Below, in pieces: positions 54,404-64,000 of a DNA stretch of 64,000 bases. A program made the translations under genes and the position numbers. The DNA is from Hypomyces perniciosus. Lineage: Eukaryota > Ascomycota > Sordariomycetes > Hypocreales > Hypocreaceae. The stretch is from the NCBI GenBank assembly GCA_008477525.1, contig SPDT01000006.1, positions 1,391,501 to 1,455,500 of the forward strand. Reading direction: 5' to 3'. Under the pieces are notes generated by a model. The model saw only the letters and a program-made list of their open reading frames with translations, was not told where the DNA came from and did not search any database. Each line of letters starts with the position of its first letter. Within the stretch, counting starts at the first letter, position 1.

Positions 54404-55136
54404 ATGGCTATGGATGACGATGTTGTCAAGGTTCTTCTCGTAGGAGATGAGAAATGTGGGAAAACAACATTTCTATCGTATGTTGTCCCTTCTCGATAGC
54501 CATCATCGCCAGCCATGGCTATGTGATGCTGACTGCCGATGCCATTCTTTATCCGATGTAGGAGAGTGAGCGCTGGTGAAAAGACGAACCCGATTCCGCT
54601 GCTCCGCGATATTGACCAGCCGTACATCTTCTCGATCAATCACTCCTCCAGCAAGTATCGGTTCGAATTCTATGACACCGCAAGCCCTGAAAACTGGCGT
54701 CTCTTGGATCCAGATGTCATTATCATTTGCTACGACATCAGCCAGCGGCTAAGTCTCATTAACATGAAAAGATATGTTCGTCACGCAGTCCCCCTTTTCT
54801 TCAATTCATTTTAGTTTTGGAAATGCTCTTTAGTGTATTTACATGACGAGATAGTGGATCAACGAGGTCAAGATATCGTTTCCTCGAATCGACGGTTTGC
54901 CAATCATCGTGCTCGGGCTGAAGAGAGACCTGCGGTCCGAAAATGACCCCAATGGCATCATTTATCCTCACGATGCTTATCGAATGGCGCAGGAGATGAG
55001 AGCAGATCGTTATGTTGAATGCTCGGCAGTGACGGGCGAACTTGTCCAGCTAGCCTTTGAGGATATTTGTAAGACGGCAGTTAAGACGCGGACTGAGAAA
55101 GGAGGGCAGAGTGAAGGTGGCTGTACGGTGATGTGA
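54404..55136 (+). CDS. Divergent Rho-like small GTPase, three exons
   Basis: Exons are 54404-54477, 54562-54775 and 54855-55136, encoding 189 residues; introns are 84 and 79 bp and the phases close. The P-loop is GDEKCGKT (residues 14-21). The G3 motif, normally DTAGQE in Rho proteins, reads DTASPE (63-68), replacing Gly with Ser and the catalytic Gln with Pro. The G4 motif, normally TKxD, is LKRD (118-121). G5 is ECSA (151-154), and the C-terminus is a prenylation box CTVM, so membrane anchoring is expected. The order and spacing (VIIICYDISQRLSLINMKRY, SFPRIDGLPIIVLGLKRDLR) fit the Rho family. The presumed effector region IPLLRDIDQPY is unlike the Rho YVPTVFENY. From family knowledge, loss of the G3 Gln usually impairs GTP hydrolysis, as in Rnd proteins; that this one is constitutively GTP-bound is inference. 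Confidence 0.9.
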
Positions 55137-55217
55137 AAAGACTCCAATGGTCGCCTCATCCTCAGCCTTGAAAAATGGGTTGGTTATTCTGTTTTCGCTA
55201 TGGTGCCTTTTGACTCC

Positions 55218-55739
55218 TCATGAGGCACCATCTTCTGCATCGCCGTTTGCCTGTGGCTCTGCGGGCTCAAAATTTCCCAAGACTTCGGAAATGATGGTGA
55301 CCATCTCTTCCTGCTGCTCATCACCGAAGCGTTCCCCCATCTCCTCAATGACTGTGTTGAGGGCGGCGACAGATGCAGGCCGCAGGTTGAGGATCATGAC
55401 CACCTCACCCTTGGAGAGCTCATAAGGGCTGAGCCGTTGGAGAAGCTGTGAAATGCATTCAGGCTTGTATGTGCTAGGCTGTTGACTCAATGGGTTGGGT
55501 GGTGTGCGCAGGTACTGGAGCACCTACAAAGCAGAAGAAGAGATGACCCTGTAGTCAGTGATGAAAGCTCTGTCTCGAGGCTGGGGAATTGTCAAACTGC
55601 AACCAACCTCTCTGACGACCAAATCCAGGTTGGGAGGGCCACGTCGCTTTCTTTGCTTATAACGATATTTTTGCTGGGAGAGGTGTTGCAGGACCTCAAA
55701 GTTGGACAGAACGGCGGCTTGAGCCTCGACGACTTTCAT
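55218..55739 (-). CDS. RPC17: RNA polymerase III subunit Rpc17 (C17/CGRP-RCP), two exons
   Basis: Minus-strand exons are 55739-55608 and 55523-55218, encoding 145 residues; the 84-bp intron is GTTGGT...TTGTAG in phase 0. The start MKVVEAQAAVLSNFEVLQHL is the family N-terminus. The C-terminal HRDC-like part shows VLQYLRTPPNPLSQQ, SQLLQRLSPYELSKGEVVMI and LNLRPASVAALNTVIEEMGE. The tail is acidic (RFGDEQQEEM...GDAEDGAS). With Rpc25, Rpc17 forms the stalk of Pol III that contacts initiation factors. A basic patch (KYRYKQRKRRGPP) precedes the intron position. Its stop codon is 81 bp from that of the convergent GTPase gene, so the 3' ends of the transcripts probably overlap. Confidence 0.93.
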
Positions 55740-58112
55740 GGTGGAAATGAGGAGATAAATAAAATAAATAGAACATAAAATAACGATTGTTCTTCTTGTG
55801 AGAAAATGGTCTGTATGTTGAGTCACGAGCAATACTTGAACTGAGGTGAGTCCCTTACGCAGGAGTGTTTTTTGCAGGCAAACTCAGATCCAATCAAGAG
55901 ATTCTCGTAGAGACGGCCTTCTCCACATTTATCCTGGCAAGACAGTGTGAACACTGATATACACACGGAGGTTCATCATTCCACCAGTTATTAACCTACA
56001 CACAGATGCAACCCTTTAGAATGTGAAAAGAAAGGAATACACGGCGTTCTCCGACATAGGCCGATAGGGGAGAACCGATATATTTGTATCGCTGTCTGAA
56101 GACCACCGTAAGAGGTATTGACGGGCGCGAGCTAATATCTCCAGAACTGACATTACCCTAAGACCAAGGAAGACATGTACAAGACGTGTCTAATCCATTG
56201 TCTTACAAACCAACTCTCTTCTTGGTAGTAAATGTAATTGCTACCAAGGGGCTATGTTGTAGTTATGACACCTTTGATTTAGGAAGGGCATCTTGAGGGT
56301 CTTAGGGACGCCACGGGATCGGAGTCGGCAACACCACCAAATCCTCCATCTCTGGCGGGCGGTATTAGATTCGTACTATCCGCTAAGTGTTTCAAATATG
56401 GATAGATAACCGTGTTGGATTTAAGGGACCCTACTTCAAAGCATGTGCGAAGCCGTAGTGGTCAGGCTTCAACGTCGAGCCGGGCTTCGGAACCACACCT
56501 GTTTACCACGTAGCACAGCATCGTGGGATATAGTCATGGGGTGTATAATTCAATATGGGCACAGGCTGCAGACCGACGTTTTCAAGATTGTGGCTGTGTA
56601 CGGAACTGAGCAGCACGTTGCAGAGTGATTCGGGTTCGGGATGCCCCTTGGTTTGTTTCGACAATATCGGATGCTGTCCATCGCAATAAGGGATCTCTGC
56701 TCCGTGTGCCGAAGTTTATGAATAAAGGTGGGTTTAGTATCATGTAAACCCATCGACTAGCATGCAAACGTCCATAAAATGTGGTTGCCTGGTTCTTATC
56801 GGGATAACCTGTGGTTGGAAACCTGCATACTCTTCCAATCATAACATACTCAGGAGATCGGCATGCTCTTTGCCACCTCACCAACCATCCTGGCTTGACT
56901 TGCACAGAGCCCCCTGAGCGTAAGTTAGTGAATACGCAATACTGCCTGAGGATATTTCCTCCCTCAACAGGTATGTGGTATGTGCGCGAGGTGATGCACA
57001 GCTTGTTCGGAGACAGATTTCTGGACAACATCTAGAAGCCCATTGCATACAGAGAACTGCCCCAGAAGCCGAGCGAAAAGATAAAATGAGGAGATGGCGA
57101 TTACAACAAAGATGAGATACTGTGATCTGGTGCCTCATGTTGCATTTTGATGGCGGAGCGTGACGTGATGTTGATGCAGCTGTTGATGCAGCTGTCACAC
57201 TTTCCACTGACAAATGGAGCTAACCCTCTTTGCTCATGTCTGGAGCATCTTCTCCAAGTAGGTACCTCGTACTCCGTATGAGATGTGATGCGCCATACGG
57301 AGAAGGCCTAGCAAACAATTGCCAGCATGGGGAGCTCCGGGATTGCTTCCTCCCGTTGCCAAGCCATGGAAATGCAATTGATGAATCACAATCACAATCA
57401 TAGTCACGGCACAAAGAAAAGCATCCAGTGGGAACCGTCAATTCGACCCCGTGGTTGCGCGTCACACATGCACCTGTTGATTGTTGGAACGCCTTGCAGC
57501 TTTTGTATCGCACAGTACAGCCCAGTTGGAGGATCGGAACAGGAGGCTGTGGGGGGGGGGGCCGGGGCCCAGTAAGGAGGGTTTCATTACAGGGCGTTTG
57601 GCCCTGAGTGAGGCTCCCTGCCAGCCCTGCAGTTCACTGTAGCACACCAACTCTGACCCCACCAATCATGCATGGCGGCGGCATGTGCATGCTATAATTT
57701 TTTTTCTGAGTTTCTCCAGGTTCCGCCGCCTCGTTTGGTTGCCGGCGCCCTGAGTCAGAACCGGGAACTTCTCTCTCGATTTTTTTCTCCTCCTCTTTTG
57801 CCATTCCATCACCATGCTGCTCTAGCGATCGCCCGACCTTTCTTTGCTGCTGCTGCCGCACGCTGCTCGTCGTCGTCGTTTCGTCGTCGTCGCTGCTTCT
57901 GCTGCTCTGCTCTGCTCCTCTCTTCTCTTCTCTTCTCATTCCGTCCTCTTCCGCTCCTCTAGGCCGCTATCGGCCCTGTCAAGTCCAAAAGCTCGGCCCA
58001 CGGCTTTCGTCTCGCTGATCCTCTCTCTCTGACGTCGCCTATTGATTCTCCCCACCACCTCACGGACGGCGGGTCTCTGGCAGAAAAAGTACTACTAGTA
58101 GATACTACTAGG

Positions 58113-58144
<32 letters not shown>

Positions 58145-58256
58145 TCGTTGCTCGAGCCCTTCACGCGACCCCTCCGCATCTCAATCACCGCATCCCACGT
58201 CGCATTACCATAGCCGTCGACCGGTCTCTTTCGATTCTTTCGACTCCATCATCGCC
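55740..58256. other. Intergenic upstream of RPC17 and of PRPP synthetase
   Basis: No gene supported in 2.5 kb. It contains a duplicated GATGCAGCTGTTGATGCAGCTGT segment near 57172-57194, TACTCCGTA at 57270-57278, a G-run near 57550-57561, a TGACGTC (CRE-like) at 58029-58035, and a long C/T-rich leader from about 57700 with a CTA repeat at 58113-58144. Confidence 0.55.
58113..58144. repeat. (CTA)n microsatellite in PRPP synthetase leader
   Basis: More than ten CTA/TAC units lie about 110 bases before the PRS start codon, preceded by related TACTACTAG fragments from 58090. Confidence 0.95.
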
Positions 58257-59625
58257 ATGGTCCGCAACATCGTCGTCCTGGGCGGTAACTCCCACCCGCA
58301 GCTGACGGAAAATATCTGCAACTTTCTGTGCATTCCGGCCTGCGACCGCATCCTCAGCAAATTCTCAGGTGGCGAGAGCCGCTGTGAGATCAAGGACTCT
58401 GTCCGTGGCAAGGATGTGTACATCATCCAGTCCGGCTCTGGCAACGTCAACGACCACCTCATTGACCTGTGCATCATGATCTCCGCCTGCAAGATTGGCT
58501 CTGCTAAGCGCGTGACCGCTGTTGTGCCCCTCTTCCCATACTCGCGACAACCTGACTGGCCCTACAACAAGGCTGGTGCGCCATTGTCAAAGTCCTCTGA
58601 GATGGCCAAGACAGACTACACCTTTGAGAGTGTGCCGGCCACGCCTCGTCCTGGCGGCCCACGAAGCACCGGCTTGACCAATGGTGTCAATGGCCTTGCC
58701 GAAAGGCTGTCCAAGAGCACCATTGCCGAGAATGGCACCAAGGAAACCAATGGCGAGTACTTCCCGGCAGTTAAGAGGTCGGATACAATCTCGAGCGTTG
58801 TCACCAACGGTGGACACCATGCCGAAGCCTCTCTTTCCTCACAACGAAGCTTTACGACTCACGATTACGAGAACCAACACAATATCAGCAAGTTCCAGCC
58901 CAAGCCTGGCTACAAGCAATGGGTCGCGCAAGCTGGTACCCTCGTCGCCGACCTTCTCACATGCGCTGGCGCCGACCACATCATCACCATGGACCTCCAC
59001 GATCCGCAATACCAGGGCTTCTTCGATGTCCCCGTAGACAATCTGTACGGCAAGCCTCTGATTCAAAACTACATCCAACAGCACATCCCCGATTACAAAG
59101 AAGCCGTCATCGTCTCCCCCGACGCAGGCGGTGCAAAGCGAGCCACGGCCATCGCTGACAGTCTCAACATGGACTTTGCTCTCATTCACAAGGTAATGCG
59201 ACCCCGTCATCTGCTTGTTCGAAACTCATTTTTACACTCCACAGGAACGACGTCCTATCAAGTTCACCAACCACCGTAATGCGAGCATGATGCTTGTTGG
59301 TGACATTGCCAACCGGGTTTGTATCCTTGTCGACGATCTTGCCGACACGGCCAACACCATTACTCGTGCCGCCAAGCTGCTCAAGCGCGAGGGCGCCTTG
59401 AAGGTTTACGCTCTCATCACCCACGGTGTCTTCAGTGGAGACGCCATTGCCCGTGTCAACGCCTCTGGCATTGACAGGATTGTGGTGACCAATTCGGTTC
59501 CGCAGGAGGAGCATCGCCGCCTGTGTCCCAAGCTGGACGTGCTCGACATTTCGCCGGTGTTTGCCGAAGCCATCCGCCGTGTCCACCACGGCGAGTCTAT
59601 CAGCGTGCTCTTCCAGTACTCCTAA
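58257..59625 (+). CDS. PRS1: Ribose-phosphate pyrophosphokinase with non-homologous insertion, two exons
   Basis: Exons are 58257-59192 and 59245-59625, encoding 438 residues; the 52-bp intron is phase 0. The enzyme makes PRPP from ribose 5-phosphate and ATP for nucleotide, His and Trp synthesis. Visible blocks are [96 protein letters not shown] and [14 protein letters not shown]. About 118 residues (roughly 100-218), Ser/Thr/Asn-rich, interrupt the domain between YSRQPDW and [12 protein letters not shown]. Bacterial enzymes lack this, but yeast Prs1 and Prs5 have inserts here. The PRPP-binding loop is [10 protein letters not shown] instead of the common VDDxxDTGGT, again as in non-canonical fungal subunits. 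Such subunits work in hetero-oligomers with a canonical Prs. The paralogue number (PRS1 versus PRS5) is a best guess. Confidence 0.92.
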
Positions 59626-60864
59626 CCCGAGGGAGCTGATTGCTTCACGGGCAGCTGTAAGGTACGCGAGACAAGAGCACAGCGCCAATTGGGGTTAGAC
59701 AGGCGGGGATTCTGCTGGGGCAATTTTTCCTGGGTTTCTTTTCTTGTTTTTGTGTCTTGATCGACAAACCCCCTCGTGGCTCTCCGAGTCCACTGTAACT
59801 GGATCATCATCTTCTGGAGTTATGAAAGAGGGGTGGCCCGTTCATTTTTTCATTACTTGCGTTTTTAGCTACCTACCTCACGTTGTCTCCATTACACCCC
59901 CTGGGGATGCGCCTAGCATTGTTCTCTTTGCGACGTCTAGGTGCGAAGCAGGGAGGAGCATGGAAACAACGAGAGGGACAGGCTTGCTGGGCTTTGTGGG
60001 CTGGCTGGGGCAGACGGGAACGCTGCTGCTGCTTTTTGCTCTATCTGTTCTTTTGCTACACACACACACACACCCTGACAACGGATGATTACTCATACGT
60101 GCGCAATGTTGGACAAAACGCAACTCGGCGTGCTCCCACACACACACACACCCATACTTGGGAACAGGGAGAATGGGTTCGTTTTATCGGAAATATCTAT
60201 AGACAAAGTAAAATGGATCGTAGACTTGGATCATTGGATTTAGCCTGGGGACTTCATGTATCATGCATGTGCTTGTTTGTCGCAGACGAAAAAAATCCAT
60301 ATGTGGGAAATTGGCGCATTGGGCTGGTCATGTCAAAAATTTAGACAAACATACGTGCGTAAATAAAATTCATATACATACTACTACCGAGTACTCCGTA
60401 CTACTTCGTACTATTACAACTAGTACTCCGTATTATCTGCGTTAATACGAGTATGGAGGTGATGCCTCTGGACTAAGCTGGGAGGGAAGTGGTCTTAGTG
60501 ATTTAGGGTCTCGTTGACGACATTCTGCGCCAATGATGCACCGCTGTTAATACATCGGCATGTACGAAGTAGCAGCCATGTTATTTCTCGTCTGTATATT
60601 AAATAAAAAAAAGAGGGCCTGCATCTCAAAGCAATCGATGAAACCCAAACCCTATTACCCCCACTTTTTGTGCCAGTAGTCAAGCGTTCCCTATTGTCAT
60701 CTATCCTCCAGAGCTTCACAAAACCAACGTGCCTGACTGTTCGTCGTCTCATATACTCGTACAACTCGTGATGAGCATTGGTTCTCCCATGGGGAACTAA
60801 CACTCGTGTTCAGTGAATGCCACTGGGACAACGCTTTCATTTCGTGACGTGACCATACTCTTCG
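59626..60864. other. Convergent 3' intergenic region PRS1/PARP-E2
   Basis: No gene supported. Two (AC)n runs at about 60058-60073 and 60137-60152, and a cluster of TACTCCGTA (60392-60400, 60424-60432), TACTTCGTA (60402-60410) and TACGAAGTA (60563-60571). Confidence 0.55.
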
Positions 60865-63800
60865 TTAGGCTCTCCAAGTAGCGGCTGCGATTTTCTTGAT
60901 ATCGCCTGGGATTTGCCAGCCATGCGACCTGGCAGCCCTTGTATACGCCTCCATGGCTTCTCTGATTCCGTAATCATTTTGTGTTGGATGACTCCGTGCC
61001 ATCTGTGATTTGTCCAGTCTCGCAGGGGGATCCAGCTCGCAGAGACCCAAACGCACTTGCAACAGAACCTTCTCAATGGTCAAGGCTGGCGACCAGCCCG
61101 AGTTGGTCAACAGCTCTGAGCAAATGGCACCACCAGCCGTGACATGCCCTCCGCCTCCTCTAGCGAAAGGTAGGAAGCGCGGTCGAATAACACGCACAAA
61201 GGGGGGGGAGAATGGGTAGTTGCCGCCAAAACGAAGCTCAAGCACAACACTGGTACAATCCATTTCCTCCATGTCCTTTGCAAGAGGGAGGTCTGCGTCG
61301 AAACTGTGCAACTGAACAATCCAGTGGAACATGTTGTTTAAGTTATCGAAATCGATATACCAACCCAGGGAAGTGATGTTGCTCTGAGACTGAATCTTCT
61401 GAAGCTCCTTTATGGCACGGCTCAGGTTCTGAAGTGCACCCGGAGATGATGAAGCCCAAGCCGGGTCTGGGAGCCTTGGGAGGGACGTCAGGTCCAGAGT
61501 CCCAGGTCGGAAGACCTTCTCAGATTGAGCAGGGGTATTTTCCTCGGAGTTCTTCAGCTTGTAAGCAGCGGTGCTCAGCTTGGAAGAAGTCTGGCTTCCT
61601 GAGTCTAGTGAAGGGCTTCGACGCCGTTTGCGGGTGTCATTAAGACTGCCCACCTCGTCGTCAGAGTCCAGTAGAAGTGCAGCGTCAATCTCGTTGTCAT
61701 CGTCATCGGCTAACTCAGAAGAAGAAAGGTTCTTCTGCTTTGTGAGCGCTTTGACGGGATAGATTTGCTCCGATGTTCCTACCGCACCCCTTCTTTGGGA
61801 AGATACTGCCGACAGGGGTATTTGGATGCGATTCCCGAGACGTCCGGTGAGCTGGCGGCGCGGGTTTTGATCTGCGTACCCAACGCAGTCTTGGATCGGC
61901 GGTGTTGGGAATGGCTGTTCTAAGGCATCAGAGGTTGGTAACACCTCCACAAATAGATATCGACATTGGATCCATTCAAGTTTGTCGACGACATAGTGCG
62001 GGCTCATAGAAACGAAGTCTTGGGGGCGGTTGATGATTTCGCACATGCTAACGGCTGAGGAAGGTCTCAATTCAGAATTCTGCCATGCCGACTGGAAAAC
62101 ATGAAGGTTAGCGATAATCTGATGACCAAGCCGATCAGACGTTTTTGCGAAGTTTCAGAGAGGAAAAAAAACATCAACTTCGCGAACTATGTGCTTACTG
62201 GATGCATTATGTTGCGTGAGGACTTCACAGCATACCCGCAGCTGACGGCTAGGCAAGGGTTGAAATACACTCCGTTGCCAAATGTTCGACCATTAGCGAC
62301 GATTCGAAAGTCAAGGCCGGTGCGTATGATGCTATGCCAGTTATGAAGGGGACTTCCGTGCCATGCAAATAGAGTTGGGTACTGTTTCCCATTTGTTGGA
62401 GCTCCGGTTGTCGATTGCAGCGCTTTCATGAACAGCTTTTCCCGCTCCGGAGTCCCTTGCAAAAAGCGAAACTGCATCCATGTCTCGGGCATTCCTTTGA
62501 CTTTGTTTGGATTAGTGGTCATGGGCTCTGGGGACTCACTTCCATCCCTATTCGATGCATTCTCGGTGAGTTCGGATGAGGGTACTGCGTCATCTTGAAG
62601 AATAAGAGACCTGTTTGAGGCCACAATCCAATGGAGTAGTGTCAGTGAGTTGTTGTCTATTTGGTTCCAGGACACCAAGCGGCGCCCTGGGTTTTGAAGC
62701 AAGTAGGTTCTCATCTTCAACACGGAAGGAATCCCAGCCGTCAAGAGCATCAGGGCAACAGAGCGGTCAGGCTTGGGGAGTTTGTCTAAATCATGGGTAA
62801 ACTGAAAGATGAGTACCCTCTTCCAATCATCCGTTGGGCATGATGCCTGCGTGGATTTCTCATGCTCAGGTAAGGGCTGCACGTTTAGTGGAGTGGTTTG
62901 CGTTGCCAGTATCTCAAAAGTGTACGAGTCGTCTTTGGCACTTGTTACCCGGCAAACATGCCTTTCAAGACCTGAGGGCAAGTTAGAAGTGGCTTTCCAT
63001 AGTACCCCGATTCCAAATGGCCAGGGTTAGTCAAACAGAATAAAAGTCTCACCTCCGTCCATAATTGATCCTGTCGGTACCACCTCCGGACCTTCTATCA
63101 CAACGAATATCGAAGCACCCTCTTTTAGGGTGTGACGCTTTGTGGGATCCAAGGAGCTCAGTCTGATCACCTTTTCTTTGAAGCAGGCTTCGGCCACGAT
63201 ATGCTCTGCTGGATGTTGTATGGTTCCAGTGCGAACGCTCTTGAGGTTGAGGCCCTTGGGATACTTTCGAAGCGATTGGGATCCAACCGCCGAGCAGAAG
63301 AAACTGACGAGAAGATCAACAACGTAAGGGTTTTTAGTAACCTCATGCTCAATGCTTGATCCGAGTCCTAGAGTAATATACTGGTAGAGGCAAAGCGAGT
63401 TGGGGCAGGCGTAAGGCTTCAGCGCTTCAAACTCTTCTCGAATCCTTTGGTAACAAACCATGCAGTACTGTGTGCATCGAGCCATCCGCCGAAGTGCGAA
63501 TTGCATAGAAACCAGGGGGATACTGAAATCATCTTCTTCATCCAATGCGTAATCATGTTGCAGTGACGAAGGAGCATGGATTGATATTGGAACATCGTCA
63601 TCCTCCTGCGAGATATCGCAAGATTTCTGCGGATTAGATCCTGCGCTTGAACGATGTTCGCCTCTGGAAATTTGGAATAGATACTCCTGAGTTGCATCCC
63701 ATGATTTCTTATGGGCCCTTCGAGTCTTGAGTAATCTGAAGAATTCCTTGTTCAGCAGAAGATTGATCGAATTAGACATGTAGAGGGGCACGAAGGCGTC

Positions 63801-64000
63801 TCCGTGACCTTCTACTGTACTTTCAACCTTGAGCTCTTCATGTACGACGGGGCTTCCATCGAGTGGATTGAGAAAAGACGTGCGTGCCGTTGCCAATGAT
63901 GGCTTAGATTCGGCGCACTTCCCAAATCGAAACTGTACGGTCGTTTGGTCGCAGGGCAATTTCAGAAAGTCCGTAACAGAGGGATATCCAGTAGGAAATC
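60865..64000 (-). CDS. PARP-like ADP-ribosyltransferase fused to a UBE2Q-like E2 domain (5' end outside window)
   Basis: Minus-strand exons in the window are 64000-63053 (open to the edge), 62971-62199 and 62091-60865, about 982 codons. Introns are 81 bp (GTGAGA...CTCAG, CTAAC branch point) and 107 bp (GTAAGC...TCCAG). The first part has a Cys-rich stretch (CTQYCMVCYQRI, YACPNSLCLYQY) and is typical of fungal PARP6/8-type proteins. The catalytic fold shows LFAWHGSPLHNWHSIIRTGL with the NAD-binding His (codon 62360-62358) and TFGNGVYFNPCLAVSCGYA with the Tyr. The third triad position, near QCRYLFVEVLP, lacks the Glu of polymerising PARPs, suggesting mono-ADP-ribosylation or inactivity. After an acidic linker (ADDDDNEIDAALLLDSDDE) comes the E2 domain: ELRFGGNYPFSPPFVRVIRP, then GGGGHVTAGGAICSELL with the catalytic Cys (61122-61120) and GWSPALTIEKVLLQVRLGLC. 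HPN is replaced by HVTAGGAIC as in UBE2Q. The fusion is known in fungi; substrates are not. Confidence 0.92.

Overview
This window is nuclear DNA of a filamentous ascomycete (Pezizomycotina, most likely a sordariomycete, possibly Hypocreales; genus not resolvable by eye). The evidence is short GT-AG introns of about 50-150 bp with CTAAC-type branch points and single-gene transcription units. Several proteins are typical of this group: a HET-domain protein, an NWD/NACHT NLR relic, a fungal PARP fused to a UBE2Q-like E2 domain, and a Kre9/Knh1-like secreted protein. Intergenic regions are long and rich in microsatellites and in a dispersed TACTCCGTA/TACGGAGTA element.

Layout. Positions 1-8.5 kb are accessory DNA: the 3' end of an unrecognised Cys/Trp-rich gene, a broken NACHT-type NLR (minus strand), an apparently intact HET gene, a 15-bp tandem repeat, an F-box relic and a small three-exon secreted-protein gene. 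From 8.5 to 29.4 kb lies conserved housekeeping sequence: an AT-hook protein, threonine synthase (THR4), a mitochondrial carrier, TMA46/ZC3H15, OST4, YRA1/ALY with a very long intron, a small hypothetical, the p23/SBA1 co-chaperone, VPS24 and an intron-containing tRNA. Positions 29.4-44.8 kb are nearly gene-free: two stretches of 7-8 kb flank one small conserved intronless gene at 37.1 kb. From 44.8 to 64 kb the window is gene-dense again: a 1623-residue WD40 protein, GPI15/PIG-H, DEG1/PUS3, a divergent Rho-like GTPase, RPC17, a PRPP synthetase with an insertion, and a PARP-E2 fusion that runs off the right edge.

The genes do not form one pathway. Several serve core gene expression: mRNA export (YRA1), tRNA modification (PUS3), RNA polymerase III (RPC17) and translation-associated GTPase support (TMA46). 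Others serve the secretory and membrane systems (OST4, GPI15, VPS24) or primary metabolism (THR4, PRS). Exon models were assembled by hand from splice signals and reading phase. In every multi-exon model given with exon coordinates the phases close exactly.

The best leads are the PARP-E2 fusion, the YRA1 long intron sitting at a position that appears shared with budding yeast, the Rho-like GTPase with altered G3 and G4 motifs, the decayed NLR beside an intact HET gene, and the highly over-represented 9-mer. I found no clearly new multi-gene system.
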